64,000 bases of DNA from Rhizophagus clarus. Taxonomy: Eukaryota; Glomeromycota; Glomeromycetes; Glomerales; Glomeraceae. The position numbers and the translations under genes were made by a program. The stretch lies in NCBI GenBank assembly GCA_015698045.1, contig BLAL01000236.1, positions 558,001 to 622,000 of the forward strand, in the 5' to 3' direction. Shown here piece after piece: positions 45,427-57,148 of this stretch (position 1 is its first letter; every line of letters starts with the position of its first letter). Below the pieces are notes generated by a model. The model was given only the letters and a program-made list of their open reading frames with translations, did no database searches and was not told the origin of the DNA.

Positions 45427-45940
45427 TTATGGAAAAATATGATGCCTATTCATCTGTCATTAGCTTAGACACGCATCCAGAAAGTATATTTTTTTTGAAT
45501 ATTTATACTATTCTTTGCATTTTCCCATTTTTTTTTAGTCCAAAATTCAGTATCATAGTGAATATTATACACTATAATAAAACCATATTCATTTTTTATT
45601 CCTCTTCAGTTCCCTGCCAGTTCCTTGATAGTTCTAGGAATGTTCCAGGAATGTTCCAGGAACTATAGAAAGATTAGTTTGCAGATTTCTCATGATTTTA
45701 TTTATTTGATAAGCACATTTATGATTATACATGAATTAAAAAAAAAAGAGAAAGGCCGATATAGGCGAACTTTATTATTATATATATGCAGATCTCTTAA
45801 GGGCTAATTACATATCAAATTTATTTCAGAGAATGTGAACCAAGTTCATAATATCACGTGCATGGCGCAGTAAATAATATTATTATGTTAGAAAAATAAT
45901 ATAATAATGTATGTGATCTGACTACACATCACTATCTAAC

Positions 45941-48900
45941 TTATGCCTGAAGGCTAGATATGTAAGACACACATTCGTTTAGATATTTCTCCAGGAGCTT
46001 GGCCCTCATAGCTCTTTTTTCTGCCTGTTCATGAGAAATATCAGCTTTTACTATATTTTTATAAAACATAATGCGCCAATGGAAATATGGTAAAGTAGTT
46101 ATCCCATCTGATAATATCCAGTACTTAGTATCTATGGGACAGAGAGCCTTCTTTTCAGACTCGACCAAAGATATAACATGATCTTTTGATTGGAATCCTA
46201 TATTCTTGGCATAGAATACCTTTTTCTGGAATAGACAATCCCGATATACTTAAGTTAATGGGGATTTACTTTCGGGATATGTGTTCTCTGCCATTTTATT
46301 CATACCCTTCTTGCTGACTCCTTTATGCTTCGACTTTGTGGATTTATCAGCCAAGACGTAGTGGTATGATTTTGCCCGGATGTGAAATGACTCAGTAATC
46401 ACATTTCCTGGAGTTTCATCTTTGAAAAGCCCAATAGTTTTTGAATCATTAAGATCAAAGATGTCTGGTCACTCTGCCATATCTTTATAGATATCTTCAG
46501 TCTCAACCATAAATATAAAGGAATCAGTATCCATATATCCAAGTCTAGCCTTATCCCCATATTTTTCTTTTACATAGTTATACCAAAAGCGGTACATTAG
46601 GAGCTTGCTGAGTCCCAAAACAGATGCTCCAACTATGATAGGCTTGTTGAGAACTACACTTGCCTTTCCCATATGTGCGCCTACTAATGTATCTCCAAGC
46701 GGTCTGCCATACTTGAAATTTGGACTACGTATTTTCTTGAGAAACTTCTTCTCATCTGACTCATTATTACAGGCCATGATCTTAACATCCTGGTACTTTC
46801 AGACATTTTCCATAGTCTTGCCATATACTGAATTATTCATGAGCTTGAAGAAGTCTTTTTCGAAAGCATTCTTGGCTTTCTGGTGCAACTTTGTATTCTT
46901 AGCAATATATGGGGCCAACCAATTTGTCTGGTCAAATGACAAGATTTCTGTGACCTCATCTACAACCATGCCTAACTTTATATAATACTGGAGCTCTTGA
47001 TAATGAATGACATAATTTTTTCGTGGGCCAAGATGAGGGACTAGTTTTTCTGTTGCATAGAATCGCCTACCATCCATATCATTCACAAGCTTGGCATTGT
47101 ATGGGCATAGCATATCCTTTTTTACTGCGACATTTTTCACAGCTGGTGGTAAGTCCCTCAAATAGTTGTGAGTTTTTAGGGGGAAATAAGAATTAATCAT
47201 TAAGAAGAATCCACGTTGTGCATCTGCGCTAGTCTTAAGAATCATTTCAAGATATTTCTTTTGCATTTTGGGATTATTCTTTAGATATTCCCGACTAGCA
47301 ACCCACTTATAATTTCCGACTGGAAGGAACTGACTCATTGCCCATCCATAAAGATTATTTGCATCGACATATGAGATCCATGTTGTGGGATGGGATGGGT
47401 CGAATTCCTCTCCAATGCTAGGATTATTTGCTTTAAAATGTCTATGTACTGCCATAGCAATACCACCCCGCTTGGCCTTTTCAATGAAGTCATGCATGGC
47501 CATTTCTGTGAATAGTTTGATCTTGACCTTGGTCATCTTAAGCATGGCATCCCAGGATAGAGAAGGCCCGCGCGGATACATAATGGCTGGGATCAAGACC
47601 ATAATGATGCATGGATGTCTTTCGAAATGTTGTCCAGACATCTGCTAGACTAAGCACGTCTATCTTGAGATAGAGATCATTATATTCTCCCAAGTTTTTG
47701 CATCTGAATTCCTTCTATACCTTCTGGGCATGCTCATAATCCTCTTGAGAAATCTTACCTCCAAAGACACTATGAAATTCTTGAATTGGAGGTAGTTCTG
47801 TTTCCTTGAATCGGTCATGAGAAGTAATATACTCATAAGGAAAGACTCCCTTACGATATGCTAGGGAAATCTGTTCGGTTGTATAGCCTTGCTTCTTGAA
47901 ATACTCGGTTATAATTGGGTGGTCATCTCCCAAATTTTTTGTAAGATTGGCCAAGCTACTATTCATAAACTGCATACTATCAATATACTTAAGTTGACCT
48001 ACCTTTATTGACTTGTATCGTTCAAAGGTTTAAGCAATGACTGAGATTTGAAGAGAATTAGCCGAGCGTCTGATAGATTCACAAACCAAGTGAGAGTCAT
48101 ATCCCCAGAAATTGTGAAAGATAACTGGGATTGGTGTCTTCCATGGCTCAATCTGAAGTTTAAGATTACATGAATTGTGAGATGCCCCTCGGAACTCACC
48201 TGTGATATGACAGTGATCCCAGACCTTTTTATCCCTAGCTTCTTCTTTAGATAAATCAGTTTGGGCTTTACTTAAAGCAGATTTTAGGGATTTATAGTCT
48301 TCGGGATTCTTAACAGCTTTTAGCAACTCTGTATAGAGATTTTTGAGATCCTTTTCTAATACGTTATTCTTTTCCATTTCTAAGATTCTCTTGGATATAT
48401 TTCTAGGTGAAGCCATCTTATTATATGATATAGGATCCTGAACAATTTCTGTGAGCTTGGCAGTAAGATTTGCAATCTTTCTTTCTAACGTATTAATCAC
48501 ATCTGTATCTATACTGAACTTGTCTTCACAGATCCAACACTGATCAGCCTCCTTGAATCTTCTTTGGTAGTCATCTGTAATAATACGCTCATGCTTAACA
48601 GTTAAGACCCTATTTATTTCTATCAATTCTTGATCGATCCTTCGGACGAATTCTTCTGTGGCATTTTCTTCACGATATAAGAATGGGCCCCATGTTTCTC
48701 CAGTATCAATCCAGTGGACTGAATAGCTAAAACTATTAGCTTCTTCCTCTGCTAACTTTCGCATATTTCCACCATAATGTATGTCACACTTCTTTTTTAA
48801 TGACTCGAAATCTGCTATAATGACACATGGGACATTGATTTGACGTCCATAGTTTCTGAATTCTTCAAAGTCATTAACATCTTTTACAGGCATTGTGACT

Positions 48901-50630
48901 CTTTGTGGGGCTTCACCCAGTCCAAAACACCATTCCTGATGATGGTCTAGGGATTTTTCAGAAGTAAAACTTTGGAAGCATCGGTTGCAAAGATGCTTTT
49001 TAACTTTGTAAGCATTATCCTTATATACTAACCCATCTGGGTTCTTAATCCAAAGAAAGTGATTCTTTTGCCCATATTTTCCTTCTTCAGATTTTGTAAT
49101 ATCTGTAAGAGCCATAAGATAGATAATATGTGGTCTGTTATAGTTCTTACTATAAATAATGGGTTTGGAGGTAGCTGTTTCCTCCTTCCAATTCCAGACA
49201 TTTATGGAAATATCAGGATTCATCTCCTCGATTTTATTAAAGATGTGAGAGGAAACTGGTGTTGGCATGGGGATACCATCCAACTTTACCCGCTCTAGAT
49301 ATGGTTTAAGATTCTTTGCCCTAAATATACGCCGGCCTAAGTGGTCTGTATGTCCATCCTGATATGCAAAATATGCACCTAATGCCCCTTGAAGACATTT
49401 CTCAGATGGTTTATTTGTTTCTGGATCTATAAGACCTTGATTGTCTGGATTAATAATACACTTTTTGTTAGCAAGCTTTGGGGGAGTAGGATTGTAAGAC
49501 CCTCCAAGGGCTCTACAAAGTGTATATGTCTCAATATATATTTCAAGAATTAGTTTGAGAATATATCCAGATCCTTTCTTTAATGTTTCCTCAATTTGCA
49601 CATCTATTTCTCCAATAGTTTTGGTTATGTGCTCCTCTATATCCTCTTTTAAAAGAATTGGTCGCATATTTTCTCTATGATATTTCTCTACTTTTGTTGG
49701 TTCGCTTGTATCATCTGGCTTTCTTTTAGCAATTGAATATCGGCACAATGCTACTATGGCTGATTTTATTTGATCTTTTTTATGAAGCTCTGTTTGAAGA
49801 ACTTCCTTTATTTTTGGACGAATTAATCCTATAAGTTGAGGCATGTATGGTAATTTTTTATATTCTTCTGGCTTGGCTATTGGTTGAATAAATGCATATG
49901 TTGGATTGTCATCTGGATGGGGAATTTTGCCCACCCATTTGCTCATTAAAGAACGATTTCTATGCGGTCTTTCTGGATCCCTTCCAACTGGACATTCTTT
50001 AAAGATAATATCCTCTTGTGCAGGTTCCTTTGGGATTTCGTCTTGCTCTTGAGTGTCTTGTCGCTCAACCTCACTAGGTCCCACCTCTTGAGGAATATTT
50101 TCCTCGAAAGCATCATCAACAGCTTGTAATAGATCATGATGTAGTCGCTGACATTCTTTTAAGTTTAGTGGCAAATCAAGTTCTTCGCCAGTAACTTCGA
50201 ACCATCTTCGGCGCAATCTAGCACCCCATGTTTTCATATGCTCTCTAGGCTTTCTTGCATGCCTATCAATAAACTTACCTTGAGTGACTTCGCTAGGTCC
50301 TGCCTGCTCTTCTCTATTTGCTTGGGTTAATGGGCTGGGACCTGTTTTGGGATCATTCTCTTGATTTTTGTCTTGCGGAATGGAAGTTTGAATAGGCTCA
50401 GGTTTCTCCCTTCTTTGATCATTTCCTTGGGCATGGACTACTGGAGTGGGTGTTAGTGATAGAGGTCTAAATACACTCCTTTGAGTATTATCTTCTGGTG
50501 GCTGATTGCATTGATTTTTATTACTTTGATAATGCTGACGAAGTTTAGCTGGTCTTGTAAATTTATATCCACAGCAAACACATGTAGTATCTTTTTTATC
50601 TGATCTAGGCATGTTATCAATAAGTCTCAC
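45941..50630 (-). pseudogene. protein-primed-type family B DNA polymerase (fossil part)
   Basis: N-terminus near 50630 with a C2H2-like finger (CVCCGYKFTRPAKLRQHYQ). A second finger follows near 48990 (CNRCFQSFTSEKSLDHHQ). An exonuclease motif is IIADFESLKK (about 48810), with downstream palm motifs YVDANNLYGWAMSQF (A), LMNNSVYGKTMENV (B) and YMDTDSF (C). This is the organellar/viral DNA polymerase B type used by Polintons to copy themselves. The region is broken at several places. Confidence 0.88.
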
Positions 50631-50740
50631 CTGTTATATATCGTGTAAACTTTTTCTCAATTTAAAATATTTAATCCTATGACCTCTAATGTTTAATTAC
50701 CTTTTTTTTTTATATTTTCGAATTTATGAGAAAAATAGGG

Positions 50741-51571
50741 GCTATGTTGCGCCTACCATGCAGAGTATGTGGTAGACCTACAAAGATAAATAAACCTCCA
50801 GGGATTGATAATGACTTATGTAGCTATTGTAATAAGAGCAATTATCAGATTCGTTATGTGAATATTCTTCGAGATAAGGCCTTGATATATGATCAATATA
50901 ATAAAAAGGTTATACTTTGAGGTGCGATATAAATATGGTCACTCAGAGGTGAGATTTATTTTTCTTAATGAATTTTTAAATGAATTGACTTTAGAATGGT
51001 TTCCTGTATATCAAGAAAATAATGGTATGCTATAATAGACTCAATTTTTTTTTAATCAAGAATTTGGATACCGGACAGGATAAGTCTCACCTCAAAGAGG
51101 TGAGACTTATCCTGGATTTGTTTATGTTAATGAATCAGCTTTAGAATTAATTCTAGGATAACATAAAATCTGATATGCAAAAAAAGCTTGCATTTGTGGC
51201 CTGCGAGCACACTTGGACACTTTGGTTCTCGGTGCTCTTGGCCTTTTTTAAAGCCAAGCAATATTGCATACTTTTTTTGATATATTATTTGGAATTAAAA
51301 TCAGGCCAGCGCGTTAACAAAGATGGTGATCTCCTTTAACTTGAAAACTAAAAAAATTGGGTAAAAGGATATGTTAACAAAATTTGTGCCCCAGCCTGAT
51401 TTAAAACTTAAATTCAATATCGTATTTCGATATGTTTCCTGGTCTTGAAAATAAATTTGGGGTTAAAAACAATTACATAAATTTCGTATATTGGGAAATA
51501 AGCTGGGAGAGGCTTACACTAATTATACCTATACGGAAATCTGACCCCAGAACCCCTGTTTTATTCTATAT
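50741..51571. repeat. right terminal inverted repeat of the Polinton-like element
   Basis: Inverse of 39668-40468, about 830 bp, including the hairpin at 51078-51112. A stretch near 51486-51520 with no counterpart in the left copy accounts for the length difference. Confidence 0.9.
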
Positions 51572-51576
51572 GTTGT

Positions 51577-53085
51577 TTGCTTGAGAAATTGGAAAACAAA
51601 ATCGTACATATTAACTAACAAATAATATTGTTTTCTTTTTAGATAACGACAAGAATAAAATTTCACAAGAGAGCATAAAAGACTTATTTTAATAGAAGAA
51701 GTACTGTTGAAAAAATAATATTAAGGTGGCTTAGAACAAGTGACTTAGTTCTTATAAATATTACACAAGAATTTTTAATATGATCAGAAATGTAAAATGG
51801 ACAACTATTTTAAACCCTGTGATCAAATTGTATGTCCTCGAATTTTTTGCATTGAAACTAAGAATTTGAATTTGCGACGAGACTTGAAGCCTTCACGTTT
51901 TAGTAAATCATACTTAATAATCTGATGGCTTATAATATCAACTATTATCATAACATTTAATAAATTTTATTGTTAATTTCATGCATTTTAATAATACATT
52001 ATTTGCTTTTATCTTATTGTTACAATATATGTTTATAATCATAATACTATCATATAATAGCAGAAATGATAACTGTGACAAGATATTTATTATTGCTGAG
52101 CAGATAATTAAAAATTTTTTTTGATTATATTTACGCTATAACAAAAAAACTTATTACAAAAAATAAACTTAGTTTAACGTCTTTTTTTTTTACTCTGTAG
52201 TTTATTACTTATGCATTTATTCAGTTTTGAGTTAATAAAAAATGATAAAAAAATTAGAGAAAGAATGTAAATAGAAATGAAAGCATAGTAATTAAGACTC
52301 TAGTAATAGTGGATCGAGTAACGCACATGAAAAAAAAGATTATAATAAAAAATGACATAAATAAAATATCTCTATTACTAGTGATGTGAAATTTAATTTT
52401 AGATAATAAAAAAATGATTAAAAAAAATTTAAAATGAAATAAAAATATAAATTTGAATACAATTTATTAAATCAAGACCAATGTATTTTCATCGGTATTC
52501 AAAATAAAAATGCTACTAAAATTTAGTTTGATTATCTTTTAACAGGAACAACAACACGTGCGCATTATAAACTTTTGGCAGGCACAACGAGTGCGCGTTA
52601 AACCCTAAGAATAACAAGTGCAGAATATGAAAAATTACTAATGGTCAAACCCACATCGATTTGAATTAATAATACTATACTATTTTAACAATGTCACCCG
52701 TCCATATTTTCACAGGTTATTATAAATAAAAGTATACTCACGAATAATAAATAGCACAGCCATCGACTATATAAAAATATGATATCCAATCCGCCTGATC
52801 ATTTAAAATTGAAAAGTGTAATTCTTAAAAGCTCGCGAGCCAGCTCGATTCAACTCGGCTCATGCAAATAATCAATAAAAGTTAATAAACTCTACTAATA
52901 CTTTTTAACTATTAATTTAATAATCATATAAGTAAAACGCTTTTGTCCAATACCTAACTTTCATCAACGTGATTCTCTATTTGCGACGATATGAAACTTC
53001 TCATAAAGGCTCAAATTAAAATTATAAAATAAACACTTCTGACACGTCAGCATATTTAAACTCTGTGCTTAAACGCTTAAAACAA
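51577..53085. other. end of a 167-bp unit, then AT-rich core between the repeat arms
   Basis: 51577-51680 resumes the 167-bp unit broken by the fossil element. 51680-53085 is AT-rich, without genes, and separates the left and right arms of the array. Confidence 0.5.
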
Positions 53086-54265
53086 AAGGAGCAAATGCTC
53101 ATGCTCCATTTTCTTTGCAATTAAAATGTTAATCTTGTTATTATCTATCAAGGAACAGACATTATCTGTTAGTTAATATGTACGATTTTATATTTTCACA
53201 TTCTCAAGCAAAAATACATTTCATTGATGAAAAACCAACCACTAATGTAAAAGTGAGAGCAACTGCTTACGCTCCATTTTCATGGTAATTAAAATGTTAA
53301 CCTTGTCATTTTCTATCAAGAAACAACAGTATTTGTTAGTTAATTTGTATGATTTTATATTTTCACATTTTCAAGCGAAAACAATTTTCTTGATGAAATA
53401 CAAACCAATAATGTGAAAGCGAAGCAAATGCTCATGTTCCATTTTCATGGTAATTAAAATGTTAATATTGTTATTATCTATCAAGGAAGAGATATTATTT
53501 GTTAGTTAATATGAATGATTTATATATTCACATTCTCAAGCAAACAACATATCATTGATAAAAACCAACCACTAATGTCAAAGTGAGAGCAACTTGCTTA
53601 CACTCCATTTTCATGCCAATTAAAATGTTATCCGTGTCATTTTTTAACAAGAAACCAATATTTTTTCAGTTAATATGTACGATTTTATGATTAACAATTT
53701 CATGGCAGTTAAATGTTAAACGTGTCATTTTCTAACAATGAAACAATATTATTTGTCAGTTAATATGTACGATTTTATGATTAACAACTCTTAACTAATT
53801 AATGAATGTATGATGAAGTACCCACCATTAATGTAAAAGTGAAAGCAACTGCTCACAATCCATTTTCATAGCAATTAAAATGATAAGCATATCATTTTCT
53901 AACAATGAAACTATATTATTTGTCAGTTAATATGTACGATTTTATGATTAACAACTCTTAACTAACCAATACTATTTGATGGAGAACCAACCACTAATGC
54001 AAACGCAACAGCAACTGCTCATGCTCTGTTCTTATAGCTTTTGTGATGTTAACCTTGTTATTCTCTATTAAAGAAAATATTATTCATTAGTTAATATTTA
54101 CGATTTTATGTTTTTACTTTCTCAATCAACCAATTTATTATGTGATGGTGACCAACCACTAATATGAACGCGAAAGCAACTGCTCATACTCCGTTCTTAT
54201 AGCTTTTGTGATGTTAACCTTGTTATTCTCTATCAAAGAAACAATATTATTTGTTAGTTAATATG
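53086..54265 (-). repeat. tandem array of about 167-bp repeat, inverted right arm
   Basis: Seven or so copies in the opposite orientation to the left arm, recognised by GTTAGTTAATATGTACG or variants near 53168, 53336, 53502, 53672, 53755, 53922, 54086 and 54256. Spacing is usually 165-170 bp, with one short step. Confidence 0.8.
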
Positions 54266-54580
54266 CAAAAGAAACAGTGCTTTGTTCGTTACTTGAAGAT
54301 CAAATTGATCTTTAATTTAGAGATAATTTGAAAATAAGACGCGAAATTAAAAAATGTTCATGACAAAAAATAATTTGTAACATTACGCTTTCAATATATT
54401 TTTCTATTAGAAAATCAAAAAACAAAAACCTGTCATTATGTACTATGTTAAGAACTAACCGATTTTTTATTGATAATATATAGTGCATCTCAACTGATCA
54501 CTAGTAATTAAGAATAAGGTACATTTGAAATTGATATAAAAAAATTAGATTGAGTTATTTTGTTTAAGCCTAACAAAAAC
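54266..54580. repeat. diverged copy of the 34-kb repeat family
   Basis: Contains GTTCATGACAAAAAATAA, CTATTAGAAAATCAAA and AACTAACCGATTTTTTATT, the same series of words as in 34360-35000. No gene. Confidence 0.5.
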
Positions 54581-55396
54581 TTAATAAGTCAATTCATTTA
54601 TGTCTTTTTGAAATTGCTGGATAACCTCAATAACTTGATTTACATGTTTTGCTGTGATACTCTTTTTACGATTCTTGGCCAACAATTTTGCAGTATGAAT
54701 AATATTATGAATTTCATGTCCATTTAAATTATGTTTTACAAAATCATCTGAATTGAGGTCCAGCTTGGCTTTTTTAATAAAATTTTTCCAAATTGCAGCC
54801 TTTTCCTCCAAATTGAGAGTGGGATAATGGAAAAACATACTAATTCGTGAGCAAAATGCCGGATCAAAAGTCATAACTCGATTTGTTGTCAAAAAGAGAA
54901 TGCCTAAAAAGGGAAAAATAAAGTTAAAAGGAAATTTTAGTGAAAAAAATCTCTTTTATATAAGCAATAATAAGGAAAATAAAAATTTTTACCTTGATAG
55001 TATTCCAGCTGGCGTAAAAATATACAAGTCATCGCATTTCGCTCTAAATTTACTGTATCACGTTTTTCAAAATAAATATCAGCTTCATCAAGTAAGAGAA
55101 TAGCATTCCATACAAATGCAATATCTAGAACATTAACTAATTGTCATTCTAAGCTGGAAACAGAAAGAGATAAATGTAACTATAGTAAACAATAGCAAGT
55201 ATAATAAGCATTTTAAATAAAATATGCACGAAAATACTATATACTTGGATGGACTTATTCCAAGTTTATGCACACTAAGCATCCGTAATGGACATTTAAG
55301 CATTTCAGCTACACTTTCAGCTGTCAGTGTTTTTCCAGTACCAGGTGGTCCATGGCATAAAAAGATGCAGCCCTTTCCTTTATTGTTAATAGGATC
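54581..55396 (-). pseudogene. AAA+ ATPase gene, 3' half, cut by a transposon
   Basis: Three exons on the minus strand: up to 55245 (GKGCIFLCHGPPGTGKTLTA, a perfect Walker A), 54993-55153 (NAILLLDEADIYFEKRD, Walker B), and 54903 down to 54581 (LFLTTNRVMTFDPAFCSRIS, sensor 1 and arginine-finger region, then the lid helices). Introns 55154-55244 and 54904-54992 have GT-AG borders. A TGA in LE-stop-QLVNVL lies at the start of the middle exon, where CGA would fit. Homology stops at about 55396, where the GCCG-rich repeats of the CACTA-like element begin, so the N-terminal part is missing. The family is AAA ATPases of the 26S/BCS1-like broad group, which is numerous in these fungi. The precise role is unknown. 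Confidence 0.85.
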
Positions 55397-55910
55397 AACA
55401 CAGGTCGAATGAAAAAAAATCGGATTTTGCTCTATTTAAAATAGCCTTGCCGACTTCAATATAGAATATGCCAAATTTTGCTTATTTTAGTATAGCCATA
55501 TCTATTTTTGCCGATTTTTGTTAAATTCCGATTTTTCAGTATAAATGCCGATTTTAGCGGCCGATTTTTACCTTTTTTTAAATAAATGCCGATATTTAAA
55601 CCGGAGATATTATATTTATTATATACTTTACCCTTTTCGTATAGTTCGAATAAAGGATTTTATCTTATTTAAAATTCCCTTGCTGACTTCAATAAGGCTT
55701 TGCCGATTATTTTACTAATTTTTTGCCGATTTTTGTTAACTTCCGATTTTTCATCCAGAAATGCCGATTTTAGCGGCCGATTTTTACCTTTTTTTTAATT
55801 AAATGCCGATATTTAAACCGGAGATATTATATTTAGTGTAAACTTTACCGCTTTTGACACAGGTCGAATAAAGATTTTACTCTATTTAAAATAGCCTTTG
55901 CCGATATTTA
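55396..55910. repeat. about 230-bp subterminal tandem repeat, 2.2 copies
   Basis: Units start at about 55396, 55634 and 55858. Each contains ATTTTAGCGGCCGATTTTTA and AAATGCCGATATTTAAACCG. Shorter GCCG motifs continue near 56820 and 57000 (GACCGATTTGCAATACAACT and a close variant). Confidence 0.75.
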
Positions 55911-56458
55911 AATTGTAATATTTCGTAATTTTACATCATAGGATTTTTGAAATTATTTATTATACTAATAAATATAAGATACTATTCTAAATATTCTACT
56001 TGTTTTGTACATTGAATTCCCAGTTGGTTCGATTTCACAAACAATAACTGAAGTATTCATAAGGTTGAACAGTGATAATCGAAACTGATGAGATCGCATT
56101 GATAAGGCCTATTCCTAAAAAGTTAATTAATCACATTTAATTAAACGCTATTTAATTGTACTATTTTTTTTTTTTTCAAAAAAAAACTTTCTTTCTGAAA
56201 GAAGAGTCTGCCTCCTATACCGTTTGCCGTCGTGCATAGTGTGTTATGGAAAGGTGGGCTAGGTGGCCACCTAAAGTTTGTAAATAACTCTGGTACCAAA
56301 GTTGATGATCTATTTACTATACATAGACCTCTCGCTTCAAATTTTGGTTATGATAATTCCGCCTCCTCTGTCGCATTATTTGTCGAAGTCTAAATAGATA
56401 TCATTATGACTTATGAGTAAAATATTTACAATAATAATGTAAATTCTTTAATCATAGT

Positions 56459-56716
56459 TAAAATAGGCATGATGGGATAACTCATATATCATGAGCTCTG
56501 TCTGTGCGAAGTGCCGTTTTATTTATAATCAAAGTAGACTTAAGTCGTAAGTAACTTTGATTATCATTGATTAGGAAAGTACATGCAACGAAAATCCTTT
56601 ATCAAGGGGTAAAATAGGCATGATGGGATAACTCATATATCATGAGCTCTGTCTGTGCGAAGTGCCGTTTTATTTATAATCAAAGTAGGCTTAAGTCGTA
56701 AGTAACTTGATTATAA
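56459..56716. repeat. direct duplication of about 105 bp
   Basis: 56459-56564 and 56610-56716 share AAAATAGGCATGATGGGATA through TTAAGTCGTAAGTAACTT almost exactly, including TCATATATCATGA, a short palindrome. They lie in the subterminal zone of the CACTA-like element. Function unknown. Confidence 0.85.
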
Positions 56717-57148
56717 CAATGATGATTATTGGAGAATTAAGTTGCAACATTTTTAAACATTTTTGAATAAGTGCCGTATTAATTTAATGTAATTGTTACC
56801 CTTTTCAAATAAGAAGGGCCGATTTGCAATACAGCTTTGCCGGCCTTAAATGTATTTATATAGCCAGAATAATTGTTTTATACTTTATGTGATATTTAAT
56901 TAAAATAAAATAAACCTTTGATATCTAAAAATTATTACATGATTAGAGTTATTAATCACAAAGTATGGTGCTTGTATCGTAATGCCGTAATAAAGACCGA
57001 TTTGCAATACAACTTTGCCGGCTCAAAATAAGATCTCTTGTTATCTGAATTATCTGATTTTTCACGCGGTTAGAATTAATTACGGTATATGTAACCTTTA
57101 TCGCCATTCCGATTTTACATATAATTCATTTTATATTATATAAAGTTT

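Larger units (their letters stand above)
39668..51571. mobile_element. Polinton/Maverick-like element (fossil), 11.9 kb, with Gag-like and retropepsin-like parts
   Basis: Bounded by long terminal inverted repeats starting ATATAGAATAAAACAGGGG and flanked by GTTGT (39663-39667 and 51572-51576), lying in a 167-bp repeat unit. Parts in order: Cys-rich protein (minus), small ORF (plus), DDE integrase (minus), coiled-coil and Gag-like region with zinc knuckle (plus), aspartic-protease-like region (plus), a minisatellite, and family-B DNA polymerase (minus). Polymerase plus integrase plus long TIRs is the Polinton signature. A jelly-roll capsid, packaging ATPase or adenovirus-type protease is not seen. 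It is broken, with several interruptions. About 15 substitutions over about 800 aligned TIR bases suggest a fairly young insertion. Confidence 0.85.
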
